Program-made: the position numbers and the translations under genes
Notes under the pieces: model-generated
Database searches by the model: none
What the model saw: only the letters and a program-made list of their open reading frames with translations
What the model was told of the DNA's origin: nothing
Shown here: positions 42,788-50,704 of the stretch, piece after piece
How the letters are laid out: each line of letters opens with the position of its first letter
Numbering within the stretch: position 1 is the first letter of the stretch
DNA from: Alistipes sp.
Lineage (GTDB): Bacteria; Bacteroidota; Bacteroidia; Bacteroidales; Rikenellaceae
Assembly: GCA_017623115.1 (NCBI GenBank)
Contig: JAGAPT010000041.1
Coordinates: forward strand, 1-59,836
Direction of reading: 5' to 3'
DNA: 59,836 nt

Positions 42788-43350
42788 TCTTCTGGCAGCT
42801 CTTCCTCGCATATCTGAAAATCGGATTCTTCGGATTCGGTGGCGGGTATGCCATGCTCTCGCTCATCCAAAACGAGGTGGTTGTGCAACATGCGTGGATG
42901 ACCAACAGCCAATTCATGGATATCGTCGCCATCTCACAAATTACCCCGGGCCCGATTGCCATCAACTCGGCCACCTATGTCGGCTACACGGTCGGTCTGC
43001 AAGGGGGTGGTGTCATCTACGGCCTGCTGGGGGCACTCGTGGCTACCTTTGCCGTATCCTTACCAGCCCTGACCCTCATGTTGCTCATCACACGCTTCTT
43101 CCTGCGTCTACGGCACAATCCGCTGGTCGAGGGGGCTATGCGCGGCATGCGACCGGTTGTTATCGGCATGATTGCCGCAGCTGCTTTGATGCTCATGTTC
43201 CCCCATCACTCCTCGCCCGACGAGCGGTCATTTATCGATGCTTGGAGCTGGTTGCTCTTTGGAGGTGTGCTCGTCGGACAATGGCGCAAGGTAAATCCCA
43301 TGCTGCTGATTCTTCTGGCAGCTGCAGCCGGCATCATCATCTACCATTAA
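42784..43350 (+). CDS. Chromate transporter (CHR family), second half
   Basis: This 188-aa membrane protein is the partner of the preceding gene. It begins FLAYLKIGFFGFGGGYAMLS, with IVAISQITPGPIAINSATYV in the conserved loop and RGMRPVVIGMIAAAA later. It starts at the ATGA overlap (42784-42787), so the two halves are translated together and in equal amounts. The terminator at 43357-43401 follows. Confidence 0.9.
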   Translation: MIFWQLFLAYLKIGFFGFGGGYAMLSLIQNEVVVQHAWMTNSQFMDIVAISQITPGPIAINSATYVGYTVGLQGGGVIYGLLGALVATFAVSLPALTLMLLITRFFLRLRHNPLVEGAMRGMRPVVIGMIAAAALMLMFPHHSSPDERSFIDAWSWLLFGGVLVGQWRKVNPMLLILLAAAAGIIIYH

Positions 43351-43356
43351 CCACAC

Positions 43357-43401
43357 AAAAAAAAGAGCCTGTCTAACCATGTAAAAAAGTTAGACAGGCT
43401 C
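43357..43401 (-). terminator. Terminator of the U32-methyltransferase-membrane protein operon
   Basis: A perfect 13-bp stem (43365-43377 GAGCCTGTCTAAC with 43389-43401) has an 11-nt loop and, on the minus strand, T8. On the plus side the T-tract is poor, but it may also stop the chromate transporter transcript. Confidence 0.88.
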
Positions 43402-43418
43402 CTTGTTTCGACTCTTTT

Positions 43419-43712
43419 TTACAATGCAGCAAGGGCTGCCAAGCCTCCTGCACCGAGCAAAATCAGGAAACCCACCAAAAAGAGGAGGCCCAAAATCGCC
43501 ACAAACGTACCGATACAACCCCAGCGACGGGGCTCACTGGAGGGTAATTGCTCGGAGAGCAACACACACAGCAAACCCACAAAGGGGGTAAAAAGCAAAC
43601 TAATCAGGAACGACCAGCCGAAGCCGATACGGCGTGATGCGCCAATCATGCCGACCAAGGCCGACAAGAAGCAACCGCCCAACAGACCGAAGAGAATTAC
43701 TAAAAAAGCCAT
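43419..43712 (-). CDS. Small membrane protein of unknown function
   Basis: This 97-aa protein is almost entirely hydrophobic, with three likely membrane segments (about 2-22, 30-52, 67-95) separated by ASRRIGFGW and SEQLPSSEPRRWG. The C-terminal LILLGAGGLAALAAL is low complexity. No family recognised. It follows the methyltransferase gene by 38 bp, across a 14-mer tandem repeat, and ends just before a strong terminator. Confidence 0.7.
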   Translation of the reverse strand: MAFLVILFGLLGGCFLSALVGMIGASRRIGFGWSFLISLLFTPFVGLLCVLLSEQLPSSEPRRWGCIGTFVAILGLLFLVGFLILLGAGGLAALAAL

Positions 43713-43722
43713 TTTTTTTGAG

Positions 43723-43752
43723 TTTTCAGTTATCAGTTTTCAGTTATCAGTT
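43723..43752. repeat. Tandem 14-bp repeat (TTTTCAGTTATCAG x2)
   Basis: Two exact copies (43723-43736 and 43737-43750) plus TT lie between the small membrane protein gene and the stop codon of the methyltransferase gene, reaching into that stop codon. Confidence 0.85.
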
Positions 43753-44635
43753 AACGCATAAAACGATAATAGGTGCCCAGCGGCAACTCCTTACCTCCCT
43801 TATCTGTGAAGGTCAGTTCGCCCCACTGCTCGACTCCCGACGGCACACCAAAGGCTTGGCGCACAGCCGTGCGAGCCAGGGTCGAAGAAAGACCCATCGA
43901 GTAGAGATTCAGCACCAGGAAGGCGCGTTTCGGCTCCAAGAGTTCGGCACAGCAGGCCAACATCTGACCGATATGCTCCTCCAAGACCCACTTCTCGCCA
44001 TTGGCACCACGGCCATAGGCCGGCGGGTCGAGGATGATACCATCGTAGCGATTGCCACGACGCACCTCACGTTGCACAAATTTCAAGGCATCCTCCACAA
44101 TCCAACGCACGCCCTCCAAACCGCTGTACTCCATATTCTCACGGGCCCACGTGACGACCTGCTTCACCGAATCGACATGTGTCACCTCGGCGCCCGCAGC
44201 ACGCGCCGCCAACGTGGCACCGCCCGTATAGGCAAAGAGGTTGAGCACCCGTGCCGGACGTTCTCCACCCAATGCTCGACACGCATCGTAGATAAAATTC
44301 CAGTTGGCAGCCTGCTCGGGGAAGATCCCCACGTGCTTGAACGACGTGAGAGCCAGGCGCATGCGCAGACTCATCCCGCCATGGCGATAGCCGACCGTCC
44401 AGCGGTCGGGCATCTGGGGTTTCAACCGCCACTCGCCACGCTCCTCACTGCGTGCATCGCGCACAAAGGAGGCATCGGAGAGGCGTTGCCACTCCGCCTC
44501 CGAGAGGCTTTTATGCCAAATGGCCTGTGGCTCGGGACGACGTGTCACGTAGCGTCCGAAGCGCTCCAACTTCTCGAAATCACCCGTATCGAGCAATTCG
44601 TAATCGCCAAAATCAGGGGTTAATTGTTCCTGCAT
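43751..44635 (-). CDS. Class I SAM-dependent (probable rRNA/RNA) methyltransferase
   Basis: This 294-aa protein has a SAM-binding core. Motif I is VLNLFAYTGGATLAAAR-like (actual VLNLFAYTGGATLAARAAG), then VTHVDSVKQVVTWARENM, motif IV ILDPPAYGRGANGEKW and FLVLNLYSMGLSS. DPPAY places it with the RlmI/RlmK/RsmC-like RNA methyltransferases. The N-terminal ~70 residues (WHKSLSEAEWQRLSD) are unlike the PUA of RlmI. It is 3 bp downstream of the U32 gene, itself linked to RNA hydroxylation in relatives. RNA modification is therefore the best guess. Confidence 0.85.
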   Translation of the reverse strand: MQEQLTPDFGDYELLDTGDFEKLERFGRYVTRRPEPQAIWHKSLSEAEWQRLSDASFVRDARSEERGEWRLKPQMPDRWTVGYRHGGMSLRMRLALTSFKHVGIFPEQAANWNFIYDACRALGGERPARVLNLFAYTGGATLAARAAGAEVTHVDSVKQVVTWARENMEYSGLEGVRWIVEDALKFVQREVRRGNRYDGIILDPPAYGRGANGEKWVLEEHIGQMLACCAELLEPKRAFLVLNLYSMGLSSTLARTAVRQAFGVPSGVEQWGELTFTDKGGKELPLGTYYRFMR

Positions 44636-44638
44636 ATC

Positions 44639-46447
44639 CTATTTCGTACAATCAATCAAACTCATCTCGCACCGCCGACAATCAAAGTCGAGGCGATAGC
44701 GATGACCTCCCGTTTCGAGGTAGAGGTCGCCTTTCAAACGCGGGTGCTCCTTCAGACACTCGCCCAACTCCCGACGCAGGCAGTAGGCCGAGCGCATCAC
44801 ACACCCACCCGAGGTTGTCGGTGCCAACTCCAACGGCTCGACAATGCGTTCTACGCCATGGTCCCGATAGAAGGCCTCGGCCTGGGAATTGGTCACATTC
44901 TCTTCGGCCGTAACCGTCGTATGGGGATAGCGCGCCGCCACTTGCTCCTCCCGCACCTCATGCGGTCGGGGATGGACGATGCGCTGATGCAGCAGTTGCT
45001 CCATCGCCTCACGACGCATCTCGGCCACGAGTGAGGTCGGGACAAACCACTCCTCGCCCTGCACCGTCACCTCTTCGACACGGAAAATCGTATCGCCCGT
45101 GCGCATCACTTGTCGCATGAGCGACTCCCGATTCTTCTCCCGATTTTGAGCCGCCTCAAAGGAGGCCTCTCGTACGACCTCAACCTCCACGCCCTCGCAA
45201 TCGACATAGCGCAAGCGCAGGTGGGTTGCCGAGACCTCCACCTCGCCACACGTCGGAATCAGACGACGGGTACGGCTGGCCGCTAACTTCTTGTGAAACA
45301 GATGGTCGTAATTGCGATAGAGGGGCGTTCCCTCGGCGACACGCTCCATCCGATTCGGGGTAATCCAGTTGCCGTTGACGGCATTGATATTGGTGCCGAC
45401 CAACCCCTCCTTGGTCAACAGACAGATTCCATCGCCTGCCGCTAACGGGGCTCGACTCTCCACCCGATAACCACGCGCAGAGCACTGCACGACCCGACCG
45501 AGGTATTCGCCTACGGCTTTAGGGGTGTCGAACGAGGCGACACCGCGCTGTTTCCCGTTGAAATAATACTCCGACTCGCCACGGGTAAAGCTCTTGGCCG
45601 TATCGGGCTCAAAGTCAGGGAGGCTCTCCCCGACCGAGGCTCGCTTCAGCTGTGGGCGCATGGCCAACTCCCGGTCGAGCGCACGACGATAGTAGGCCAC
45701 CACATTGCGGATGTAGTCCGTATCCTTCAGACGACCCTCGATTTTGAACGACGTAACACCGGCATCGAGCAACTCGCCCAGCCGTCTCGAGAGGTTCATA
45801 TCCTGCACCGACAGCAGGTGTTTATCGGCCACATAGACCTTACCCCTGCCATCCGTCAGCGACCACCGCAGGCGACACGGCTGGCTGCATCCGCCACGAT
45901 TACCGCTGCGCGACGACATCGAACGCGACAGGAAGCAGCGGCCGCTGTATCCCACGCAGATCGCACCATGCACGAAACACTCCACCTCGGCCGTGGTAGC
46001 GGCACAGATGGCGCGTATCTCGTCGAGAGCGAGGGCTCGTTCTAGAATCACACGCGAGAAACCAGCCTCGCCCAGGAATCGGGCCAACTCAGGGGTACGC
46101 ACCTGCACCTGTGTCGAGGCGTGCAACTCGCAGTCGAGGGCCATACGTCGGTAGGCCATATCCTGCACGATGAGGGCATCGACCCCCGCAGCCAACAGCG
46201 CACGCGCATCCCGCTCGGCCTCGGCCACCTCACGCTCCCACAGCAGCGTATTCATCGTAGCATAGACCCGCACCCCATAGCGATGGGCATACTCGACCAC
46301 ACGGCCGATCTCCTCCACGGGATTGGTCGCAGCCTGACGTGCTCCGAAACGCGAGCCCCCTATGTAGACAGCATCCGCCCCATAGTCGATGGCAGCCACC
46401 GCCGCCTCGTAATCCTTGGCCGGAGCCAGCAGTTCGATGCGTTTCAT
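44639..46447 (-). CDS. U32 family protein (RlhA-like, probable rRNA C5-hydroxylase)
   Basis: This 602-aa protein carries the U32 domain at residues ~1-280: LLAPAKDYEAAVAAIDYGAD, VYIGGSRFGARQA, then the Cys cluster ECFVHGAICVGYSGRC and GNRGGCSQPCR that binds an iron-sulfur cluster in relatives. A second region (~370 on) resembles the RlhA/collagenase-like C-terminal domain and ends with Cys residues (FDCRRCEMSLIDC). Although named peptidases, characterised bacterial members are RNA hydroxylases (RlhA at 23S C2501, TrhP on tRNA) or ubiquinone hydroxylases (UbiU/V). Length fits RlhA. It heads a three-gene operon and is divergent from serS. Confidence 0.87.
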   Translation of the reverse strand: MKRIELLAPAKDYEAAVAAIDYGADAVYIGGSRFGARQAATNPVEEIGRVVEYAHRYGVRVYATMNTLLWEREVAEAERDARALLAAGVDALIVQDMAYRRMALDCELHASTQVQVRTPELARFLGEAGFSRVILERALALDEIRAICAATTAEVECFVHGAICVGYSGRCFLSRSMSSRSGNRGGCSQPCRLRWSLTDGRGKVYVADKHLLSVQDMNLSRRLGELLDAGVTSFKIEGRLKDTDYIRNVVAYYRRALDRELAMRPQLKRASVGESLPDFEPDTAKSFTRGESEYYFNGKQRGVASFDTPKAVGEYLGRVVQCSARGYRVESRAPLAAGDGICLLTKEGLVGTNINAVNGNWITPNRMERVAEGTPLYRNYDHLFHKKLAASRTRRLIPTCGEVEVSATHLRLRYVDCEGVEVEVVREASFEAAQNREKNRESLMRQVMRTGDTIFRVEEVTVQGEEWFVPTSLVAEMRREAMEQLLHQRIVHPRPHEVREEQVAARYPHTTVTAEENVTNSQAEAFYRDHGVERIVEPLELAPTTSGGCVMRSAYCLRRELGECLKEHPRLKGDLYLETGGHRYRLDFDCRRCEMSLIDCTK

Positions 46448-46545
46448 GCCTCAAGAATAATTTTCCACAAAATTACGATAAATTTACGAATTGTTTTGTA
46501 ATTTTGTCGATTGTAAATCGAAATCAAACAAAAAACCCAAATAAG

Positions 46546-47817
46546 ATGCTTACAATCAAGCAAATCCGCGATGACAAAGAGTTGGCAGCCAAGAAGCTCG
46601 CCAAGAAGGGCGTCGATGCAGCCCCCGTCATCGAAAAGATCATCACGCTCGACGATCGTCGTCGTGCCATTCAGGTAGAACTCGACAACACGCTCGCAGC
46701 CCAGAACAAAGCCGCCAAGGAGATTGGTCAGCTGATGGGTCAGGGTCGCCGTGAGGAGGCCGAGGAGCGCAAGCGTTTCGTGGCCGACCTGAAAGAGAAG
46801 TCGGCTCAATTGCAGGCCGAGTCGAAATTGGTACAGGAGGAGCTCAATGCCGCCATCGTATCGCTGCCGAACTTCCCTGCCGACATCGTTCCCGAGGGTA
46901 AAACGGCCGAGGATAACGTCGTCGTGAAGCTCGTTGAGAACTACACCACGCTGCCCGAGAATCCGCTGCCTCACTGGGAGCTCGCCTCGAAGTACGACAT
47001 CATCGACTTCGACCTCGGCGTGAAACTCACCGGTGCCGGCTTCCCCGTCTATAAGGGCAAGGGAGCCCGCCTGCAGCGTGCCCTGATCAACTACTTCCTC
47101 GACTGCAACACGGCAGCCGGCTATCAGGAGGTAGAGCCCCCCGTGATGGTCAATGAGGCGTCGGGCTTCGGCACAGGCCAGCTGCCCGACAAGGAGGGAC
47201 AGATGTACCACGCGACAGCCGATAACTTCTACCTCGTGCCGACGGCCGAGGTTCCCGTGACGAACATCTTCCGCGATGTGATTCTCGATCGCTCGGAGTT
47301 TCCGGTGAAGATGACCGCCTACACCCCCTGCTTCCGTCGTGAGGCCGGTTCGTATGGCAAGGATGTGCGTGGTTTGAATCGTCTGCATCAGTTCGACAAG
47401 GTCGAAATCGTACAACTCGCACTGCCCGAGAACTCCTATGAGGCACTCGACGGCATGGTGGCTCATGTCGAGAAACTCGTTGCTTCGTTGGGTCTTCCCT
47501 ACCGCATTCTGCGGCTGTGTGGTGGCGATATGTCCTTCACCTCGGCACTGACCTACGACTTCGAGGTCTACTCGGAGGCACAGAAGCGTTGGTTGGAGGT
47601 CTCCTCGGTGTCGAACTTCGAGTCGTTCCAGGCCAACCGCCTGAAGTTGCGTTACCGCGATGCCGACAAAAAGACCCAATTGGCACACACTTTGAATGGC
47701 TCGTCATTGGCACTGCCCCGCATCGTGGCTGCCCTGCTCGAAAACAACCAGACCGAAGAGGGTATCCGCATTCCGGAGGTGTTAATTCCTTACACAGGAT
47801 TTGATATTATCAAATAA
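46546..47817 (+). CDS. serS: Serine--tRNA ligase
   Basis: The ATG at 46546 (MLTIKQIRDDKELAAKKLAK) gives 423 aa. The N-terminal coiled-coil arm spans ~25-110 (Lys/Glu/Gln-rich). Class II motif 2 is CFRREAGSYGKDVRGLNRLH and motif 3 lies in LNGSSLALPRIVAALLENNQ. VPTAEVPVTNIF is the serine-binding TxE region. A TAATTTTG at 46499-46506 may be its -7 box. The promoter of the next gene overlaps its 3' end. Confidence 0.97.
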   Translation: MLTIKQIRDDKELAAKKLAKKGVDAAPVIEKIITLDDRRRAIQVELDNTLAAQNKAAKEIGQLMGQGRREEAEERKRFVADLKEKSAQLQAESKLVQEELNAAIVSLPNFPADIVPEGKTAEDNVVVKLVENYTTLPENPLPHWELASKYDIIDFDLGVKLTGAGFPVYKGKGARLQRALINYFLDCNTAAGYQEVEPPVMVNEASGFGTGQLPDKEGQMYHATADNFYLVPTAEVPVTNIFRDVILDRSEFPVKMTAYTPCFRREAGSYGKDVRGLNRLHQFDKVEIVQLALPENSYEALDGMVAHVEKLVASLGLPYRILRLCGGDMSFTSALTYDFEVYSEAQKRWLEVSSVSNFESFQANRLKLRYRDADKKTQLAHTLNGSSLALPRIVAALLENNQTEEGIRIPEVLIPYTGFDIIK

Positions 47818-47830
47818 GTTTGTATATTTG
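47800..47830 (+). promoter_or_regulatory. Ferredoxin promoter, -33 element inside serS
   Basis: TTTG (47800-47803, within the last codons of serS), an exact 19-nt spacer and TATATTTG (47823-47830). Confidence 0.85.
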
Positions 47831-47872
47831 CATACACATAACACACAACAGTAACTCTAAAACACGAAAACT

Positions 47873-48040
47873 ATGGCTTACAAAATTACTGACGCTTGCG
47901 TAGCATGCGGTACCTGCATCGGTGAGTGCCCCGTAGAGGCTATCTCGGAGGGCGATATCTATGTAATTGATCCTGATAAGTGCATCGACTGCGGTTCGTG
48001 CGCTTCGGTATGCCCCAGCGAGGCTATCGTTGCCGAGTAA
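47873..48040 (+). CDS. Small 2[4Fe-4S] ferredoxin
   Basis: This 55-aa protein has two classical cluster motifs, CVACGTCIGECP (residues ~9-20) and CIDCGSCASVCP (~38-49), each a CxxCxxCxxxCP. It starts MAYKITDACVACGTC and ends SEAIVAE, clostridial-type in size and layout. Such ferredoxins pass electrons between pyruvate:ferredoxin oxidoreductase, hydrogenases and other anaerobic enzymes in the cytoplasm. It has its own strong promoter and terminator, which suggests an abundant single-gene message and an anaerobic host. Confidence 0.96.
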   Translation: MAYKITDACVACGTCIGECPVEAISEGDIYVIDPDKCIDCGSCASVCPSEAIVAE

Positions 48041-48060
48041 GTTTTACGCAACTTACAAGA

Positions 48061-48098
48061 AAATCCCGCAAACCGAATCCGGTTTGCGGGATTTTTTA
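48061..48098 (+). terminator. Terminator of the ferredoxin gene
   Basis: A 15-bp perfect stem (48061-48075 with 48080-48094, core TCCCGCAAACCG) with a 4-nt loop, followed by T run (ATTTTTTATT). The kdsD transcript converges from the other side; only a weak hairpin is seen in 48110-48200. Confidence 0.92.
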
Positions 48099-48209
48099 TT
48101 AGCGCGAAGAAGAGATCGTAAAGCGCCCTAAAGGGGCTTAAGGAGACTTCAGGGAAAACCTTTTTCGCCCACGCTCCTTTTGGGGCTGCTTCAGCAAAAA
48201 GTCGTCCAA

Positions 48210-49175
48210 TCAGAGTTTGATATCGTAGATTTGGATCACACCCTGCAGGCTCTCGGCCTCATCCACGACCAGCAACGAGGTGACCTTATGCCGTGCCATC
48301 TGCCGCTCCGCCTCGATGAGTTTGGCCTCAGGGCGGATGGTTTTGGGGTGGGTGGTGGCGATATCCATCGCGCGGATGCTGAAGAACTGCTCCTTGAGCC
48401 GCTCCATGGCCCGTCGCACATCGCCGTCGGTCACAATGCCGCGAATCGTTCCCGCATCCATCAATACAATCAGCCCCAGCCCGCCCTTCGATATGGCATG
48501 AATCATCTCCACGGCCGAACAATCGGGTGTAACGATCGGCAAATCATGGTCACGCATGGCCTGTCCGACCGTCATCAGGAGCCGACGACCCAGGCTGCCG
48601 CCCGGATGCAGGCGTGCAAAATCGACGCTCGAGAAGCCTCGCAACTCCATCAATGCCACGGCCAGGGCATCCCCCATAGCCAGCTGTGCCGTTGTCGAGG
48701 AGGTCGGGGCAAGTTGCAGGATGCAGGCCTCGCTCTCCACATGCACATTCAAATGGATATCGGCATGGCGTGCCAGGGTCGAATCCTCGTTGCCCGTCAT
48801 GGCAATCAGCGTGTTGCCGTTGGCCTGGATAAAGGGGACGATTTTCAGCACTTCGTCCGTCTCGCCCGAATAGGAGAGAGCCAACACGACATCCTCCTTC
48901 GAAATCATGCCCAAATCGCCGTGAAAAGCCTCGCCCGGGTGCAAAAAGAAGCTCGGCGTACCGGTGGATGCGAGCGTAGCGGCAATTTTGCGCCCCACAA
49001 GCCCCGACTTACCCATGCCCGTAACGATGCACTTCCCCTCCGAGGAGAGTATCCGCTGCACCGCCTCGGCAAACGAGTCACCCAGGCTCTGCTCCAAATT
49101 CGCCAACGACTCGCGCTCGGTGCGTATCGCCCGACGAGCCAACTCCAAAATATGTTCTTTCAGCAGTTCCGTCAT
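48210..49175 (-). CDS. kdsD: D-arabinose-5-phosphate isomerase (KpsF/GutQ family)
   Basis: This 321-aa protein has an SIS domain (CIVTGMGKSGLVGRKIAATL, GTPSFFLHPGEAFHGDLGMI, ALSYSGETDEVLKI) followed by two CBS domains (~200-320: PIVTPDCSAVEMIHAI, GIVTDGDVRRAM). It converts ribulose 5-phosphate to arabinose 5-phosphate, the first step of Kdo synthesis. Its start overlaps the kdsA stop (ATGA at 49172-49175), which favours the KdsD role over the GutQ or KpsF paralogues. Confidence 0.93.
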   Translation of the reverse strand: MTELLKEHILELARRAIRTERESLANLEQSLGDSFAEAVQRILSSEGKCIVTGMGKSGLVGRKIAATLASTGTPSFFLHPGEAFHGDLGMISKEDVVLALSYSGETDEVLKIVPFIQANGNTLIAMTGNEDSTLARHADIHLNVHVESEACILQLAPTSSTTAQLAMGDALAVALMELRGFSSVDFARLHPGGSLGRRLLMTVGQAMRDHDLPIVTPDCSAVEMIHAISKGGLGLIVLMDAGTIRGIVTDGDVRRAMERLKEQFFSIRAMDIATTHPKTIRPEAKLIEAERQMARHKVTSLLVVDEAESLQGVIQIYDIKL

Positions 49176-49921
49176 CTCAACAGTTGTTCAATAACCCCCT
49201 CCAAGGCATCAAGAGGCAACATATTCGGTCCGTCCGAGAGGGCCTTGTCGGGGTCGGGATGCACCTCGAAGAAAAAGCCGTCGGCCCCGAAGGCCTTGGC
49301 CGCATAGGCCATGGCGGGGACAAACTCACGATTGCCACCCGTCTTCCCGCCATCGGCTCCGGGTCGTTGCACGGAGTGGGTGCAATCCATTATCACCGTG
49401 GAGGCAAATTGTTTCATATCGGGGATGTTTCGAAAATCGACCACCAGATTGTGGTAGCCAAACGAGTTGCCCCGCTCGGTGAGCCACACTTCACGCGCCC
49501 CCGCCTCCATCGCCTTCTCATAGGGATAGCGCATATCTTCACCGGCCAGGAATTGGCCCTTTTTGATATTGACCGTCTTACCGGTTCGGGCGGCCGCAGT
49601 CAGCAAATCGGTCTGCCGGCACAGGAAGGCTGGGATTTGCAACACATCGACCACCTGACCGACCGCCTCGGCCTGCCACGGCTCGTGAATATCGGTTAGA
49701 AGCGATAAGCCCCACCGCTCTTTGACGGAGGCAAGCATCGCAAGACCCCGCTCCAAGCCGGGGCCACGAAAGGAGCGGATCGAGGTACGATTGGCCTTAT
49801 CGAAGGAGGCTTTGAAGAGAATGTCGGTCCCCAATCGTCGGTTGATGGCCACCAAACGGGCTGCCACCTCATCCAACAACTCAGCCGACTCAATCACACA
49901 TGGACCAGCTATGAATTTCAT
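49172..49921 (-). CDS. kdsA: 3-deoxy-8-phosphooctulonate (Kdo8P) synthase
   Basis: This 249-aa protein has KASFDKANRTSIRSFRGPG, IPAFLCRQTDLLTAAA, LTERGNSFGYHNLVVDFR and DCTHSVQRPG. It joins arabinose 5-phosphate and phosphoenolpyruvate. The N-terminal AGPCVIES contains the Cys that marks the metal-dependent class (Aquifex-like), where E. coli has Asn. It is shorter than the E. coli enzyme (284 aa) but complete. It lies between kdsB and kdsD. Confidence 0.95.
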   Translation of the reverse strand: MKFIAGPCVIESAELLDEVAARLVAINRRLGTDILFKASFDKANRTSIRSFRGPGLERGLAMLASVKERWGLSLLTDIHEPWQAEAVGQVVDVLQIPAFLCRQTDLLTAAARTGKTVNIKKGQFLAGEDMRYPYEKAMEAGAREVWLTERGNSFGYHNLVVDFRNIPDMKQFASTVIMDCTHSVQRPGADGGKTGGNREFVPAMAYAAKAFGADGFFFEVHPDPDKALSDGPNMLPLDALEGVIEQLLR

Positions 49922-49933
49922 ATAGCAACCTTT

Positions 49934-50689
49934 TTATAGGGTACGGGATGCCAAAAAGGCCTCTGCCTTTTCGAGGTCCTCGGGCGTATCGATACCGATG
50001 GTCTCGATGTCGGTGATACCCACACCTATTTTATATCCATTCTCCAACCAGCGCAGCTGCTCGAGCGACTCCATCCGTTCGAGGGTCGATTGCGGTAGGG
50101 CTGTTACCGCCTTCAGCACCTCGGTACGAAAGGCGTAGATACCGATATGCTTGTAGAAGGTGTGGTGTGCGAGCCACTCCTCACGAGGGTAGTTGCGCAG
50201 ATAGGGAATCACCGATCGCGAGAAGTAGATGGCCTGCGATGCTCCATCCAGCACCACCTTTGGTGAGTTGGGATTCTCCAATGCGGCCAGTCCATCTGCC
50301 TCGGTAAAGGGTTTCACGAGCGTAGCAATATCGGTGGCGGGATGCTCGAAGCAACGCTTCAGTGCCTCGAGTTGTGTGGCCCGAATAAAGGGCTCATCGC
50401 CCTGCACATTGACCACCACGTCATACGTACCGCCCTGCTTGCAATAGGCCTCCCAGCAACGATCTGTACCACTGCGATGCTCGGTCGAGGTCATCTCGAC
50501 CTTACCGCCAAAGGCCTTCACAGCCTCGTAGATACGCTCATCATCGGTGGCGACCACCGCATCGTCCAGCACCCCTGCAACCTGCTCGTAGACACGTTGA
50601 ATGACGCTCTTGCCGCCCAACATAGCCAACGGTTTACCCGGGAATCGAGTCGAGGCGTAACGAGCCGGAATAATAGCTATAAATTTCAT
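49934..50689 (-). CDS. kdsB: CMP-Kdo synthetase (3-deoxy-manno-octulosonate cytidylyltransferase)
   Basis: This 251-aa protein has [20 protein letters not shown] (nucleotide-binding), [11 protein letters not shown] (metal and CTP site), [12 protein letters not shown] and [12 protein letters not shown]. It activates Kdo with CTP for transfer onto lipid A. The genes kdsB, kdsA and kdsD run together downstream of lon; the phosphatase KdsC is not in this window. Confidence 0.97.
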   Translation of the reverse strand: MKFIAIIPARYASTRFPGKPLAMLGGKSVIQRVYEQVAGVLDDAVVATDDERIYEAVKAFGGKVEMTSTEHRSGTDRCWEAYCKQGGTYDVVVNVQGDEPFIRATQLEALKRCFEHPATDIATLVKPFTEADGLAALENPNSPKVVLDGASQAIYFSRSVIPYLRNYPREEWLAHHTFYKHIGIYAFRTEVLKAVTALPQSTLERMESLEQLRWLENGYKIGVGITDIETIGIDTPEDLEKAEAFLASRTL

Positions 50690-50704
50690 ACCATTCTCTA
50701 TTTT

